64,000 nucleotides of DNA from Paenibacillus sp. yr247 (GTDB lineage Bacteria; Bacillota; Bacilli; Paenibacillales; NBRC-103111). Shown here one piece after another: positions 32,868 through 42,854 of the stretch. Numbering within the stretch: the stretch's first letter is position 1; each line of letters opens with the position of its first letter. Under the pieces are notes generated by a model. That model was not told the origin of the DNA and did not search any database. It saw nothing but the letters and a program-made list of their open reading frames with translations. The position numbers and the translations under genes are program-made. The stretch is taken from positions 1 through 64,000 of the forward strand of contig NZ_FNIF01000008.1 of assembly GCF_900103825.1 (NCBI RefSeq). Reading direction: 5' to 3'.

Positions 32868-34595
32868 TCATGCCCTTGATTTCTTATTTCTTGCCATGGC
32901 AAGCATTTCCCCAGCATGATGCAGGGTGGTTTCAGTCACTTCTACCCCGCCAAGCATGCGAGCCAATTCCTCAATTCGCCCAGAATCAGGCATATCTTGA
33001 ACGCGTGTGAACGTTCTTTCTTGATCTACTTCCTTACGAATATAGAAATGAACATCAGCAAAACTAGCGACTTGAGGTAAATGTGTAATCGAGAAAACTT
33101 GACAGCTTGTAGATAATATAGACATTTTCTCAGCAATAGATTGCGCCGCGCGTCCACTTACACCTGTATCGACTTCATCAAAAACAAGTACAGGAATTTG
33201 ATCAATACGTGCAAAAATAGTTTTCATCGCAAGCATTATCCTTGAGAGCTCCCCGCCAGATGCAATTTTGCTGAGACCTCGTAACGGTTCACCTGGATTC
33301 GGTGCCATCAGGAACTCAATCTGATCGATCCCTTGACGTGAGTAACGCACTTTGTTCCCTTCAACCTCGATCCCACGCTCATCCAGTGTCTGTTCAACCT
33401 GCACACGGAACTGTGTGCGTTCCATCTGCAGGTCACGAAGCTCATGCTCGATTTGAACGGCCAACTGTTGAGCGATCCCTTTGCGGAGATTGGAGAGATC
33501 CAAAGCCGACACTCCCAACTGTTTCTCCAAGGTGGCAAGCTTATCTTCCAAGTTACGAATATGCTCGTCTTTATTTTCAATGGTATCGACTTCTTGTTTT
33601 ATTTTATCCACATAAGCTAATATCTCTTTTATATTTTCTCCATATTTACGACGCAAAGACGTGATCGTATCCAATCTTTGTTCAATAAAATCCAATCGGG
33701 ATGAGTTAAATTCAATGCCATCTCGATAGTCACGCAGTTGGTAAGCCGCATCCTCCATTTGATAATAAGCAGACTGCGCCTGTTCGAGAAGAGGGCTAAG
33801 CTTTGTAGGATCAAGCTGCACGATATCCTGCAATCTGGAAATAGCCTTTCCTGCGGCATCTAAACCGCGATTCGTAGCATAGAGGAAATCATATGCCTCA
33901 GAAGAGCTTTGATATAGTTTTTCTGCATTAGCCAGCTTACGTTTCTCTTCCGCCAATGTTTCATCTTCGCCAATTTTGAGCTTTGCAGCAGAAATTTCAT
34001 CGATTTGGAAGCGGTATAAATCTAGCATTTGAAGCGCCTGCTTGCTCGTTTCTTGGAGCTCACGCAGGTCTTTCTGGAGCTTCATATATTGGTCATAAGC
34101 AGCTTGATAGGTCTTCTTAGCAGTCTCAATTTCGGAATCACCGAATAAATCCAGAGAATCAATATGCTCGTCTACATTCAACAGGGATTGATGTTCATGC
34201 TGACCATGAATATTAACTAACCACTCCCCCGTTTTCCGCAGCATTGTCAAGTTAACAAGCTGACCATTTATACGGCTGGAGCTTTTACCTGTAGCCGTGA
34301 TTTCTCTACGTATAACCAAATGCTCACTTGAATCAGCTTGAATGCCGAGTTCTGTAAGCGTATGCCAAACTGGATGCATGGCTGGCAGCTCGAACATTGC
34401 TTCAATCTCTGCTTTATCTGCCCCATATCGGACAAGTTCCGAAGAACCTCTACCGCCAACAATGAGCGTAAGAGCGTCAATAATGATTGATTTACCTGCA
34501 CCTGTTTCACCTGTTAGAACATGAAATCCAGCTTTGAAACGAATATGTACATGTTCAATAACGGCCAAATTACGAATCGAAAGTTCTGTAAGCAT
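32868..34595 (-). CDS. recN: DNA repair protein RecN
   Basis: The 575-residue SMC-like ATPase acts early at double-strand breaks. Walker A FHVLTGETGAGKSIIIDAL is near the N-terminus. A coiled coil spans roughly residues 150-360 (for example KTYQAAYDQYMKLQKDLREL). The ABC signature region ASGGELSRIMLAMK and Walker B VLVFDEVDTGVSGRAAQ are near the C-terminus. argR is 15 bases upstream and spoIVB downstream, the standard order. Confidence 0.96.
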   Translation of the reverse strand: MLTELSIRNLAVIEHVHIRFKAGFHVLTGETGAGKSIIIDALTLIVGGRGSSELVRYGADKAEIEAMFELPAMHPVWHTLTELGIQADSSEHLVIRREITATGKSSSRINGQLVNLTMLRKTGEWLVNIHGQHEHQSLLNVDEHIDSLDLFGDSEIETAKKTYQAAYDQYMKLQKDLRELQETSKQALQMLDLYRFQIDEISAAKLKIGEDETLAEEKRKLANAEKLYQSSSEAYDFLYATNRGLDAAGKAISRLQDIVQLDPTKLSPLLEQAQSAYYQMEDAAYQLRDYRDGIEFNSSRLDFIEQRLDTITSLRRKYGENIKEILAYVDKIKQEVDTIENKDEHIRNLEDKLATLEKQLGVSALDLSNLRKGIAQQLAVQIEHELRDLQMERTQFRVQVEQTLDERGIEVEGNKVRYSRQGIDQIEFLMAPNPGEPLRGLSKIASGGELSRIMLAMKTIFARIDQIPVLVFDEVDTGVSGRAAQSIAEKMSILSTSCQVFSITHLPQVASFADVHFYIRKEVDQERTFTRVQDMPDSGRIEELARMLGGVEVTETTLHHAGEMLAMARNKKSRA

Positions 34596-34610
34596 GTGTT
34601 CCTCCTGGCA

Positions 34611-35060
34611 TTAAGATAGTAACGACATAACTTCATTCACAAAAATAACGCTATTCTCATTGCCGCGGCAAATAACGAGAATCGTATCATCGCCGCAAAT
34701 TGTCCCCATGACACCACTCCACTCTAAATTGTCTATAAGTGCACATATGGTGTTCGCAGTACCCGGCAAACATTTCATGACAACAAGATTATCTGTGTTA
34801 TCAATACTTACAAAATGGTCACTCAAAGCCCTGCGCAGCCTTTGCATCGGATTAAAGCGCTGGTCAGCCGGCATCGAGTATTTATATCTGCCATCATCCA
34901 GGGGAATTTTAATCAGATGAAGTTCTTTAATATCGCGGGATACCGTCGCCTGTGTAACATGAAAACCCGCTGCCCGAAGGGACTCCACCAATTCATCCTG
35001 TGTCTCAATCTCGTGATTTGTGATAATCTCCCTGATTTTTACATGCCTTTGACCTTTCAT
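34611..35060 (-). CDS. argR: Arginine repressor ArgR/AhrC
   Basis: The 149-residue regulator has an N-terminal winged helix ([37 protein letters not shown]). Its C-terminal hexamerization and arginine-binding domain has [15 protein letters not shown] and [14 protein letters not shown]. With arginine it represses biosynthesis and activates catabolism. It overlaps closely with the next gene upstream, two bases from its stop. Confidence 0.96.
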   Translation of the reverse strand: MKGQRHVKIREIITNHEIETQDELVESLRAAGFHVTQATVSRDIKELHLIKIPLDDGRYKYSMPADQRFNPMQRLRRALSDHFVSIDNTDNLVVMKCLPGTANTICALIDNLEWSGVMGTICGDDTILVICRGNENSVIFVNEVMSLLS

Positions 35061-35062
35061 GC

Positions 35063-35515
35063 TTACACCTCTATATGAAATGTGATTTTTTTGATTTTGT
35101 TCAGCGCCATATCTACATAAAGCACCCCGCCAGCTTCTGGATAAATCAGACTATAAGCCAGCAGCATATCTCGAACTGAGCTTCCTGTCATCTCAAGCGG
35201 TTTGCGTTCCTTGGCTACTTTTACCAGATAAATTTGATCTTCTTTCTGGGCAAAATAGTCGATAAATAACCGACTTTCCAACTGCTCTCTGTCGTTAATG
35301 GTCATGGTGATAGGAATTTTGGTTTTACCGGCAAGCACATCGAAGCCTGCGCCCTCAAGTAGCTCCACAACTTCGTCTTGTGGGATATCTGACTGCCTCG
35401 GGATCCTCATTCGTTTCTGAGTCGATCTGTCTAGCCATCTTTGGATTCGCCAAATGAGATAACCTACAACCATAATTAGAATTAATAAAATGACTGTGAC
35501 ATCGCCGTTCTCCAT
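35063..35515 (-). CDS. Hypothetical membrane-anchored protein between tlyA and argR
   Basis: The 150-residue protein has one N-terminal transmembrane helix ([19 protein letters not shown]) and a cytoplasmic alpha/beta domain ([60 protein letters not shown]). The D...YLVKVAK pattern recalls restriction-endonuclease-like folds, but no catalytic motif is clear. ATG 35515 follows GAGGTGAGG. It is cotranscribed with argR and recN. Confidence 0.7.
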   Translation of the reverse strand: MENGDVTVILLILIMVVGYLIWRIQRWLDRSTQKRMRIPRQSDIPQDEVVELLEGAGFDVLAGKTKIPITMTINDREQLESRLFIDYFAQKEDQIYLVKVAKERKPLEMTGSSVRDMLLAYSLIYPEAGGVLYVDMALNKIKKITFHIEV

Positions 35516-35573
35516 GTCCCTCACCTCGCCATAGTATTCGAGGATTTACTCCGAAAATCCTTTTTATGAAGTG

Positions 35574-35619
35574 AAAAAACCCATCTTTGGGCCGCAAAAA
35601 GGCGTTCTCAAAGATGAGT
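35574..35619 (-). terminator. Terminator just after tlyA
   Basis: On the minus strand AAACTCATCTTTG pairs with CAAAGATGGGTTT across a GC-rich centre and is followed by TTTTTTC. It lies within the first bases past the tlyA stop, so argR and recN may have a second promoter. Confidence 0.75.
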
Positions 35620-36450
35620 TTATTTGCCATGCAATTTTTGGGCTTCTTTGACGGTGTCCGCAGCTAATGCTTTCATCGAAGATGCGCCAATAAGAGAAGC
35701 AGCCTCAGAGTTACTTGACCAATAGGCAAGGAATTCAATATTCCCTTCCCCACCGGTAATTGGTGAGTACGTCAACCCCTTCAAACGGAAACCAAGCTCC
35801 TCTGCAAAGGATAATACCGTGGTCAGTACGTCTACATGCACCTCTGGATCGCGTACAACGCCGGATTTGCCAACTTTCTCTCTGCCTGCTTCGAACTGCG
35901 GTTTAATAAGGGCAACAACACTTCCCTGATCCAACAAAATCTCCTTGAGAGGAGGCAAAATAATTCGCAGTGAAATGAAGGATACATCTATACTTGCAAA
36001 TGTAGGACGTGGACCGTTCAAATCTTCCATTTTCGTGTAGCGGAAATTCGTTCTCTCCATAACATGGACGCGCTCATCATTCCGAAGCGACCAGTCTAAT
36101 TGATTATAGCCAACATCGACAGCATACACCAAAGAAGCACCATTTTGCAGTGCACAATCCGTAAATCCGCCAGTAGAGGCTCCAATATCCAGCATAACAG
36201 CGCCATTTAAATCAATGTCGAACTGTTTCAATGCCTTTTCAAGCTTAAGCCCGCCTCTACTTACATACGGATGAAGCGCGCCTTTGACTTTAAGCACGGC
36301 CTTCCTGCTGATCTTCATACCCGCTTTATCTACTGGTTCTTCATCAGCAAAAACAAGGCCAGCCATAATGGCGGCCTTTGCTTTTTCTCTACTTTCGAAA
36401 TAACCTTGCTCGAGGAGCAATAGATCTAATCGTTCTTTATCCGATGACAT
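35620..36450 (-). CDS. tlyA: TlyA-family rRNA 2'-O-methyltransferase
   Basis: The 276-residue protein has an S4 RNA-binding domain (RLDLLLLEQGYFESREKAKAAI) followed by an FtsJ-type SAM methyltransferase domain (MLDIGASTGGFTDCALQNGA; FASIDVSFISLRIILPPL; ALIKPQFE). The K-D-K-E-like catalytic set looks intact. It probably methylates ribose in 16S/23S rRNA. It is downstream of dxs, the usual Bacilli arrangement. Confidence 0.92.
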   Translation of the reverse strand: MSSDKERLDLLLLEQGYFESREKAKAAIMAGLVFADEEPVDKAGMKISRKAVLKVKGALHPYVSRGGLKLEKALKQFDIDLNGAVMLDIGASTGGFTDCALQNGASLVYAVDVGYNQLDWSLRNDERVHVMERTNFRYTKMEDLNGPRPTFASIDVSFISLRIILPPLKEILLDQGSVVALIKPQFEAGREKVGKSGVVRDPEVHVDVLTTVLSFAEELGFRLKGLTYSPITGGEGNIEFLAYWSSNSEAASLIGASSMKALAADTVKEAQKLHGK

Positions 36451-36487
36451 TAGAATGTGTTTACTCCTATTCGTATAGTGCCTTTGC

Positions 36488-38374
36488 CTATGCCCTTTGT
36501 CGTTTACGTGGCACTAGCTTCTTCACTTCAGCTATAAGGTTTTGTGAAGTAAGACCAACTTCCTCACGCTGCTGTTTAACGGTTCCATGTTCAACGAAGT
36601 AATCCGGAATTCCCATCAAATGGACAGGTGATCCCACCACACCTTTGCTTGCGTAAAATTCTAAAACTGCGCTTCCGAGTCCGCCTTGGATTGAACCTTC
36701 TTCCATTGTGATTATCGGCAGCGATTCACCAGCTAATTGGAGTAAATAGTCTTCATCAAGCGGTTTGATAAACCGTGCATTCACAACACGAAGGTTGATA
36801 CCTTCTTTCGCTAATTGTTCCGCTGCCTCTTCGGCAACCTGCACCATCGGGCCGACAGCTAGCACAGCGGCATAATCGCCTTCACGCAAGGTCTCCCAGG
36901 TTCCGATCGGAATTGCCTTCGGTGCCTCTTCGATATTCGCTCCAGTGCCACTAATACGTGGGTAACGGTACGCAATGGGACCGTCGTTATATTCCTGAGC
37001 TGTCTGCATCATATTCCGAAGTTCTTTCTCATCCTTAGGCATCATCAGCACCATGTTTGGCAGTGTACGCATAAAAGCAATATCGTACACCCCTTGATGT
37101 GTTTCACCATCAGGACCAACGAATCCAGCACGGTCAATGGCAAAGGTGACATTCAGCTTCGGACGGCAAATATCATGCACAACTTGGTCGTAAGCTCTTT
37201 GCAGGAACGTGGAATATACCGCAAAGATTGGCTTTAGTCCTTCGCTTGCAAGACCTGCGCATAACGTGGCGGCATGCTGTTCTGCAATTCCAACGTCAAT
37301 CATGCGATTCGGGAACTGCTTAGCAAACTTCAGTAAGCCAGAACCTCCTGGCATAGCAGGTGTTACTGCGATAATGCGGGAATCCTTCTCTGCCAGTTCA
37401 ATCAATGTATTGCCAAAAACCTCTGTATACATCGGAGAACCAACCGATTTGAGCACCTGGCCCGATTCAATCTTGTAAGGTCCAGGGCCATGCCAACTAT
37501 GAGAATCCTGCTCTGCGGGTGTGTAACCCTTCCCCTTGGTTGTAATTACATGCACAAGAACAGGTCCGATCACTTTCTCAGCCTGTTTGAGTGTATCCAT
37601 CAAAACGGGTAAATTATGTCCGTCAACAGGTCCCATATAGGTGAAGCCCAGCTCTTCAAACCAAACTCCGTTCAAAACAAAATATTTGAGACTGTCCTTC
37701 AGCTTCTCCGCTGTTTTGGCCAGCGTACCGCCGATGGCAGGAATTTTCTTCAGTAAATGTTCGACTTCTTCTTTGGCTTTCAAATAATGACGATCGGAAC
37801 GAATTTTGCTTAAATAATTATGAATAGCCCCGACATTGGGCGCAATGGACATTTCATTGTCATTCAGAATGACCATAATATTTTTCTTTTCGTGACCAAT
37901 GTGATTCATCGCTTCTAAAGCCATACCGCCTGTTATTGCACCATCTCCGATGATCGCAACAACTTTGTTATGCTCGCCTTTCAAATCTCGAGCCAATGCC
38001 ATTCCCATAGCTGCGGATAAGGAAGTACTGCTGTGCCCAGCTTCCCAGACGTCATGTTCACTTTCAGAACGCTTAATAAACCCACACAAGCCTTTGTATT
38101 TACGCAATGTATCAAATTTATCTTTGCGACCCGTCAAAATTTTGTGTACGTAAGCTTGATGACCCACATCAAAAAGCAATTTATCATAGGGGCTGTGGAA
38201 CAAGGTATGTAAAGCAATGGTGAGCTCAACCACACCTAAGTTCGAGGAGAGGTGTCCGCCTGTAACGGACAGCTTTTCAATAAGAAACTGACGGATTTCA
38301 CCAGCCAATGTCTCAAGCTCCGTCAAGGATAACCGTTTCAAGTCCTCAGGCCGATTGATTTGTTCGAGCAGCAC
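36488..38374 (-). CDS. dxs: 1-deoxy-D-xylulose-5-phosphate synthase
   Basis: The 628-residue thiamine-diphosphate enzyme condenses pyruvate and glyceraldehyde-3-phosphate, the first step of the MEP isoprenoid route. [50 protein letters not shown] (ThDP site) and [18 protein letters not shown] are all present and length is normal. It is preceded by ispA, so prenyl precursor and chain-elongation genes lie together. Confidence 0.97.
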   Translation of the reverse strand: MLLEQINRPEDLKRLSLTELETLAGEIRQFLIEKLSVTGGHLSSNLGVVELTIALHTLFHSPYDKLLFDVGHQAYVHKILTGRKDKFDTLRKYKGLCGFIKRSESEHDVWEAGHSSTSLSAAMGMALARDLKGEHNKVVAIIGDGAITGGMALEAMNHIGHEKKNIMVILNDNEMSIAPNVGAIHNYLSKIRSDRHYLKAKEEVEHLLKKIPAIGGTLAKTAEKLKDSLKYFVLNGVWFEELGFTYMGPVDGHNLPVLMDTLKQAEKVIGPVLVHVITTKGKGYTPAEQDSHSWHGPGPYKIESGQVLKSVGSPMYTEVFGNTLIELAEKDSRIIAVTPAMPGGSGLLKFAKQFPNRMIDVGIAEQHAATLCAGLASEGLKPIFAVYSTFLQRAYDQVVHDICRPKLNVTFAIDRAGFVGPDGETHQGVYDIAFMRTLPNMVLMMPKDEKELRNMMQTAQEYNDGPIAYRYPRISGTGANIEEAPKAIPIGTWETLREGDYAAVLAVGPMVQVAEEAAEQLAKEGINLRVVNARFIKPLDEDYLLQLAGESLPIITMEEGSIQGGLGSAVLEFYASKGVVGSPVHLMGIPDYFVEHGTVKQQREEVGLTSQNLIAEVKKLVPRKRQRA

Positions 38375-38480
38375 GCTTGTTTCCTCACTTTCAATGTGAA
38401 AATGCTAAGATTTCACCATTATATCATAGTTTTGGGTAAATCGTGTAAAACCGCACAGCGAAGGAACAAATTAAGTTGCT

Positions 38481-39386
38481 TTAATGATCCCTTTGCATTA
38501 AGTAATCAGCTAGCTGCAGCAGCCTCTCAGGATTAGCAATGTTTGCCTGAAGCAGCGCTTCTTTGGCTTGTTTCGTCAATTCCTTGACCTTTTGTTCCGA
38601 AGCCTCAATCCCTATAAAATAGGGATAAGTTACCTTCTGCTGCTTCTCGTCACTCTTCACTGGTTTACCGAGCTTCTTCTCATCTCCGATAATATCCAAA
38701 ATATCATCTTGAATTTGAAAAGCAAGGCCAATCGCATTACCGAAATCACTGAGCGCGGTTAGCTGAGCATCCGTTGCACCGGCAATATAACCACCGGCTC
38801 GCAAGGAAAATACAATAAGATCACTCGTTTTATGCAGGTGAATGAACTCTAATTCTTCAAGCTTTGTAAGCCCTTGCTCCCCAAGCATATCAGCAGCTTG
38901 ACCGCCAACCATGCCCCTAGCACCTGCATACATGGCGAGTTCTTCGGTGATGGCCAGCACACGTTCTGCTGGAATGCCGTGACCTTTGTGGGCTTGCGTA
39001 ATACTATAAAACGCTTGTGTCAGCAGTGCATCCCCTGCTAGTATGGCCATAGCCTCACCATATACCTTGTGATTGGTCAGCTTTCCTCTGCGATAATCAT
39101 CATTATCCATCGCAGGAAGATCATCATGAACCAAAGAATAGGTATGGACCATCTCAATCGCCAAAGCGACCGGCAGCGCCGCCAACTTAGAGCCTCCAAG
39201 TGCCTCTGCCGCTGCTAGCACCAGGATGGGCCGCAATCGCTTGCCTCCAGCCATTAAGGAGTAGTTCATGGACTCACGAAGAGAACCAGGAACATTCCAG
39301 GCCGCAGGCAGCGCTTGTATTAATGCCGCTTCAACCATGTTTGCATGAGAAGTTATATATTCACTGATTGTGGACGTCGTATTCAA
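38481..39386 (-). CDS. ispA: Farnesyl diphosphate synthase
   Basis: The 301-residue polyprenyl synthase has the first Asp-rich motif LVHDDLPAMDND (about 84-95) and the second FQIQDDILD (about 227-235). It also has GGKRLRPILVLAAAEALGG near the N-terminus. Length and motifs fit short-chain FPP/GPP synthase. The start is TTG at 39386, one base after the xseB stop, with GGGG upstream. Confidence 0.94.
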   Translation of the reverse strand: MNTTSTISEYITSHANMVEAALIQALPAAWNVPGSLRESMNYSLMAGGKRLRPILVLAAAEALGGSKLAALPVALAIEMVHTYSLVHDDLPAMDNDDYRRGKLTNHKVYGEAMAILAGDALLTQAFYSITQAHKGHGIPAERVLAITEELAMYAGARGMVGGQAADMLGEQGLTKLEELEFIHLHKTSDLIVFSLRAGGYIAGATDAQLTALSDFGNAIGLAFQIQDDILDIIGDEKKLGKPVKSDEKQQKVTYPYFIGIEASEQKVKELTKQAKEALLQANIANPERLLQLADYLMQRDH

Positions 39387-39387
39387 C

Positions 39388-39642
39388 CTAATTCCCCTTA
39401 TCTTCCAAGACAGGTTGGAAAGGCTTCCTGCTCACAGTGCCTGCTTCCCCTTCAACCAGCATCTCAATTTTCTTCTCCACTTGTTCAAGCTTCACACCGC
39501 ACAGATGGGAGAGCCGAACGCCTTCCTGATACAGCTCAATCGCTTTCTCCAATGGTACGTCACCGCTTTCCAATTGGGCAACAATGCGTTCCAACTGCTC
39601 AATGGCCAGTTCAAAGCTAACTTCAGTTTCACTCGTTGACAT
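39388..39642 (-). CDS. xseB: Exodeoxyribonuclease VII small subunit
   Basis: The 84-residue subunit has the conserved FELAIEQLERIVAQLESGDV and PLEKAIELYQEGVRLSHLC helical hairpin. It pairs with XseA to degrade single-stranded DNA. Its GGAGGAG and ATG are inside the end of xseA (14-base overlap), so translation is coupled. Confidence 0.95.
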   Translation of the reverse strand: MSTSETEVSFELAIEQLERIVAQLESGDVPLEKAIELYQEGVRLSHLCGVKLEQVEKKIEMLVEGEAGTVSRKPFQPVLEDKGN

Positions 39643-40999
39643 CTTTGTTCTCCTCCATCCCCGATACTTGACAATTCAACCTGCCGTCTTTGAGGCGAAT
39701 CTTCACGAAATCCCCAACCTTCACTTGGGAGACGGAACGAATGAGCTGCTGTTCTTGTTCGTCGTACGCCAAGCTGTAGCCCCGCTGCATGACCTTTAGC
39801 GGGCTGAGGGCGTCCAAATGACGGACGCCGGATTGCCACTCCTGCTTCTTCGCGCGCAGGAGGGTCTGCATGGCCGTGAGCATCTGCCGCTTGGAGGTTT
39901 CCAAGCGCCGCTTCGCGAACACGGCCTGCTCTTTTGGATTGAAGCTGGATAAGCTGCGCTCCAGCTTCATGTGCCGCTCCGCCAGCCGTGCTACGCGCTG
40001 GCGCATGCGGTAACCGAGCTGCTCCGCAAGCCGGTCAAGCCGCTCAGCAGGCTGCATTAGCAGCTGCCTGCGGGGGTTCGTCAGGAACGGGGAGCGCTTC
40101 GCGCGCTCCAATCGTTCCTGCTTGCGGCGCAGCTGCTGGAGCAGCCCATAGTGCAGCCGCTGCGCTAGCTGCGAAAGCTGCTGCTTCAGCTCGAGGCGGC
40201 TAGGCACTGCGAGCTCGGCCGCCGCCGTAGGCGTCGGCGCTCTGAGATCGGCGACGAAGTCCGCGATCGTAAAGTCCGTCTCGTGCCCGACGGCCGAGAT
40301 AACGGGAATCGCGGAGGCCGCGATGCTCCTCGCAACAGCTTCCTCGTTGAACGCCCAGAGCTCCTCTAGCGAGCCGCCTCCGCGGCCCACGATGAGCACA
40401 TCGGCTTCACCGAGCCTGTTCATGGCTTCGATCGCCTTAACGATCGAAGGTGCCGCTTGCGCCCCCTGTACCAGCACGGGGTACAGGAGAATCTGAACCG
40501 AAGGGAAGCGCCGCTGAAGCGTGATAATGACATCACGAATGGCGGCCCCCGTCGGTGACGTGATCACGCCGATCGCACGCGGAAACCGAGGAATCGGTTT
40601 CTTGCGCTCCGCCGCAAACAGCCCTTCTCCTTCGAGCTTTTTCTTGAGCTGCTCGAAGGCCATATATAAACTGCCGATACCATCCGGCTGCATCGCAGTC
40701 ACATAGAACTGATAAGCTCCGTCTCGTTCATATACGGAAATATTTCCGCGAGCGATCACTTTCGTTCCCTCTTTTGGCATAAAACCGAGCTTCTGGTTAT
40801 GTGAAGCAAACATAATGCTTTTAAGCCTGCCATCGGCATCCTTAAGCGTAAAATACATATGACCGCTGGAATGATGTGTGAAGTTAGAGATTTCCCCGCG
40901 AACCCAAACATCCTGAAGACGGGAGTCGCCTTCCAGCAGTAATTTAATATATCGGTTCAAATCCTTGACAGATAAGATCTTCGTATCGTTTCTCGCCAT
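39629..40999 (-). CDS. xseA: Exodeoxyribonuclease VII large subunit
   Basis: The 456-residue subunit has an N-terminal OB fold (LQDVWVRGEISNFTHHSSGH), the catalytic domain with GVITSPTGAAIRDVI, VGRGGGSLEELWAFNEE and VISAVGHETDFTIADFVADLRAPTPTAA-like blocks, then a long helical arm. The arm-coding DNA (about 39840-40330) is far richer in GC than neighbouring genes and is full of Arg, Ala and Leu codons. Confidence 0.96.
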   Translation of the reverse strand: MARNDTKILSVKDLNRYIKLLLEGDSRLQDVWVRGEISNFTHHSSGHMYFTLKDADGRLKSIMFASHNQKLGFMPKEGTKVIARGNISVYERDGAYQFYVTAMQPDGIGSLYMAFEQLKKKLEGEGLFAAERKKPIPRFPRAIGVITSPTGAAIRDVIITLQRRFPSVQILLYPVLVQGAQAAPSIVKAIEAMNRLGEADVLIVGRGGGSLEELWAFNEEAVARSIAASAIPVISAVGHETDFTIADFVADLRAPTPTAAAELAVPSRLELKQQLSQLAQRLHYGLLQQLRRKQERLERAKRSPFLTNPRRQLLMQPAERLDRLAEQLGYRMRQRVARLAERHMKLERSLSSFNPKEQAVFAKRRLETSKRQMLTAMQTLLRAKKQEWQSGVRHLDALSPLKVMQRGYSLAYDEQEQQLIRSVSQVKVGDFVKIRLKDGRLNCQVSGMEENKDVNE

Positions 41000-41007
41000 A
41001 CTCCCTG

Positions 41008-41874
41008 TTAAACGCTCACATTCGCTTTAGCTGCGCGGCCAGCTGCATCAACCGTGTTGCGAAGCAGCATGGTAATGGTCATTGGGCCTACGCAACCTGG
41101 TACGGGAGTGATTGCACTCGCAATCTCTTTAACCGCTTCAAAATCAACATCCCCCGTCAGCTTACCATCAGCAGGACGGTTCATCCCTACATCAATAACA
41201 ACAGCACCCGGTTTCACGTGATGTGCTTTAATCAAATGCGCTTTGCCCACAGCAACAACGAGAATATCGGCTTGTTTTGTGATTTCTTCCATATTCGGTG
41301 TACGTGAATGAACAATCGATACTGTCGCATGCTCACGTAGAAGCAGCATCGCCATTGGTTTTCCAACAATATTGCTTCTTCCTACCACTACAGCATGTTT
41401 GCCAGCTATTTCTACACCTATGCGTTTCAGAATCTCAATGACACCATGAGGTGTACAAGGCTTCATCCCGTCTTTACCTATCATTAAATTACCGACATTG
41501 ATTGGGTGAAAACAATCCACGTCCTTGAGCGGATCAATTTCATCCACAACGGCTTCTTCATTGATATGCTTAGGCAGCGGTGATTGAACTAGAATACCGT
41601 TAATTCGATTGTCACTATTGAATTTATGGATGAGTGCAATTAACTCCTGTTGGGTCGTATTTTCAGGCAAACGATGTACTTCGGAATAAATACCTACATC
41701 ATCGCAAGCTTTCGCTTTATTTCTTACATAAACCTGTGAAGCTGCGTCTTCTCCCACGATGACAACAACTAGACCTGGCTGGTTGCCTTGTGCCGAAAGT
41801 GCTGCTACATCCGCCTTAATTTCCTCACGAATGGAACTTACCAATTCTTTCCCATTAATAACTTGTCCAGACAT
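41008..41874 (-). CDS. folD: Methylenetetrahydrofolate dehydrogenase/cyclohydrolase FolD
   Basis: The 288-residue bifunctional enzyme interconverts methylene-, methenyl- and formyl-tetrahydrofolate. YVRNKAKACDDVGI (catalytic Lys/Tyr region), GILVQSPLPKHINE, PCTPHGVIEIL, VVVGRSNIVGKPMAMLLL and PVPGCVGPMTITMLLRNT are all conserved. It is preceded by two tandem copies of the hairpin leader element. Confidence 0.96.
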   Translation of the reverse strand: MSGQVINGKELVSSIREEIKADVAALSAQGNQPGLVVVIVGEDAASQVYVRNKAKACDDVGIYSEVHRLPENTTQQELIALIHKFNSDNRINGILVQSPLPKHINEEAVVDEIDPLKDVDCFHPINVGNLMIGKDGMKPCTPHGVIEILKRIGVEIAGKHAVVVGRSNIVGKPMAMLLLREHATVSIVHSRTPNMEEITKQADILVVAVGKAHLIKAHHVKPGAVVIDVGMNRPADGKLTGDVDFEAVKEIASAITPVPGCVGPMTITMLLRNTVDAAGRAAKANVSV

Positions 41875-41883
41875 GTTATTTCC

Positions 41884-41958
41884 CCCTCAGAGTTTTCGTA
41901 GAAAACTTATTTCGTAAGCTTTAACATAGCGTTTTTACAGAAAACTTGCTGCATAAGC
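41884..41958 (-). promoter_or_regulatory. Hairpin leader element before folD, two tandem copies
   Basis: The gene-proximal copy (41884-41919) reads on the coding strand GCTTACGAAATA, AGTTTTC-tac-GAAAACT, CTGAGGGG. A distal copy (41929-41958) reads GCTTATGCAGC, AAGTTTTCTGTAAAAACGC. Only the proximal copy joins the ribosome-binding site. Confidence 0.8.
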
Positions 41959-42013
41959 CTAACTAAGTGTTTCAACTATAGCTATATAGGAATGGTTGAA
42001 TATTCAATGTTAA

Positions 42014-42472
42014 TTAAGACGGAGTTACCTTGCTCTTTAAATCGTCAACTTCTTTAATCATTTTACCAAGAACACCGTTTACGAACTTACCGGACTCTTC
42101 CGTGCCATAGTGCTTGGCCAGATCGATGGCCTCATTCACGACAACTTTAGGTGGAACATCATCTCTGTACAGCATTTCATATACAGCCAAACGCAAAACT
42201 TCACGGTCAATCCGTGAGAGCCTTTCCATTGCCCAACCTTTTAAATACTCCTCAAGAAGCTCATCGATTCTAACTTTGTTACTGTATGTTCCCTCGACCA
42301 GCTCATAAATGTAGGCGGGGTCAATTTTTTCTCCGTAAAAATCCAACTGCGTTTCATTGTCATTCTCTGCTTCATGAATCGCGGTTTTGACAGCCTCCTG
42401 AGGCGTGGCCTCATTCATCTGGATTTGGTATAGGCTTTGTACAGCTATTTCTCGTGCAACTCTGCGTTTCAT
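42014..42472 (-). CDS. nusB: Transcription antitermination factor NusB
   Basis: The 152-residue all-helical RNA-binding protein helps rRNA antitermination. The N-terminus KRRVAREIAVQSLYQIQMN and the helices LSRIDREVLRLAVYEMLY and VVVNEAIDLAKHYGTEESG-KFVNGVLGK match NusB. ATG 42472 has TAGGAGG 6 bases before, supplied by the hairpin leader element; an in-frame start at 42517 lies within that element and is not likely. Confidence 0.95.
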   Translation of the reverse strand: MKRRVAREIAVQSLYQIQMNEATPQEAVKTAIHEAENDNETQLDFYGEKIDPAYIYELVEGTYSNKVRIDELLEEYLKGWAMERLSRIDREVLRLAVYEMLYRDDVPPKVVVNEAIDLAKHYGTEESGKFVNGVLGKMIKEVDDLKSKVTPS

Positions 42473-42478
42473 TGTGGT

Positions 42479-42517
42479 CCTCCTAAAGTTTTCGTACAAA
42501 ACTAACTTCGTAAGCAT
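42479..42517 (-). promoter_or_regulatory. Hairpin leader element before nusB
   Basis: On the coding strand: AATGCTTACGAAGTT, AGTTTTgtacgAAAACT, TTAGGAGG. The same modules and order as before deoA and accC. Confidence 0.8.
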
Positions 42518-42583
42518 TCATTTATGTCAATCACCCTTTAAAGCTCTTTCTGTTAGTATACGTCATATTGGAATGAATCCAAA

Positions 42584-42615
42584 CAAAAAAATCCATGGTT
42601 GAACCAGGGATTTTA
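42584..42615 (-). terminator. Intrinsic terminator overlapping the DUF2273 stop
   Basis: On the minus strand AAAATCCCTGGTT-CA-ACCATGGATTTTTTTG forms a near-perfect stem with a long T-run. It starts at the stop codon of the DUF2273 gene, so nusB downstream should have its own promoter or rely on read-through. Confidence 0.85.
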
Positions 42616-42852
42616 GCGAAACATTCTCCATTTTTGCGTGAGATAGCGCCAAATGTCTTCAAGCATGACGAAACTTTCCTTACGATCTAATTTGTTCCCA
42701 ACATAAAATCCTAAGAGAACAATGAATCCAAAGATCAGCATATTCCAAAAACCAAAAAATAAATAAATGAAGCCGAAGAAAACCCCTGCTGCCACTCCGA
42801 TCACTTTGCCCCTATGAAACTCCCATAGCTCATTCCACATGAGTGGGTTCAC
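42613..42852 (-). CDS. DUF2273 small membrane protein
   Basis: The 79-residue protein has two closely spaced hydrophobic helices (GKVIGVAAGVFFGFIYLFFG and MLIFGFIVLLGFYVGNKL) and a charged C-terminus. DUF2273 proteins accompany amaP and asp23 in Firmicutes and probably sit in the same membrane-anchored stress complex. It begins two bases from the amaP stop. Confidence 0.85.
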   Translation of the reverse strand: MNPLMWNELWEFHRGKVIGVAAGVFFGFIYLFFGFWNMLIFGFIVLLGFYVGNKLDRKESFVMLEDIWRYLTQKWRMFR

Positions 42853-42854
42853 CT

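Noticed and set aside
39988-40203. Ala/Gly-rich plus-strand open frame opposite xseA
   Set aside because: It arises from the GC-rich xseA arm; composition is typical of an antisense shadow.
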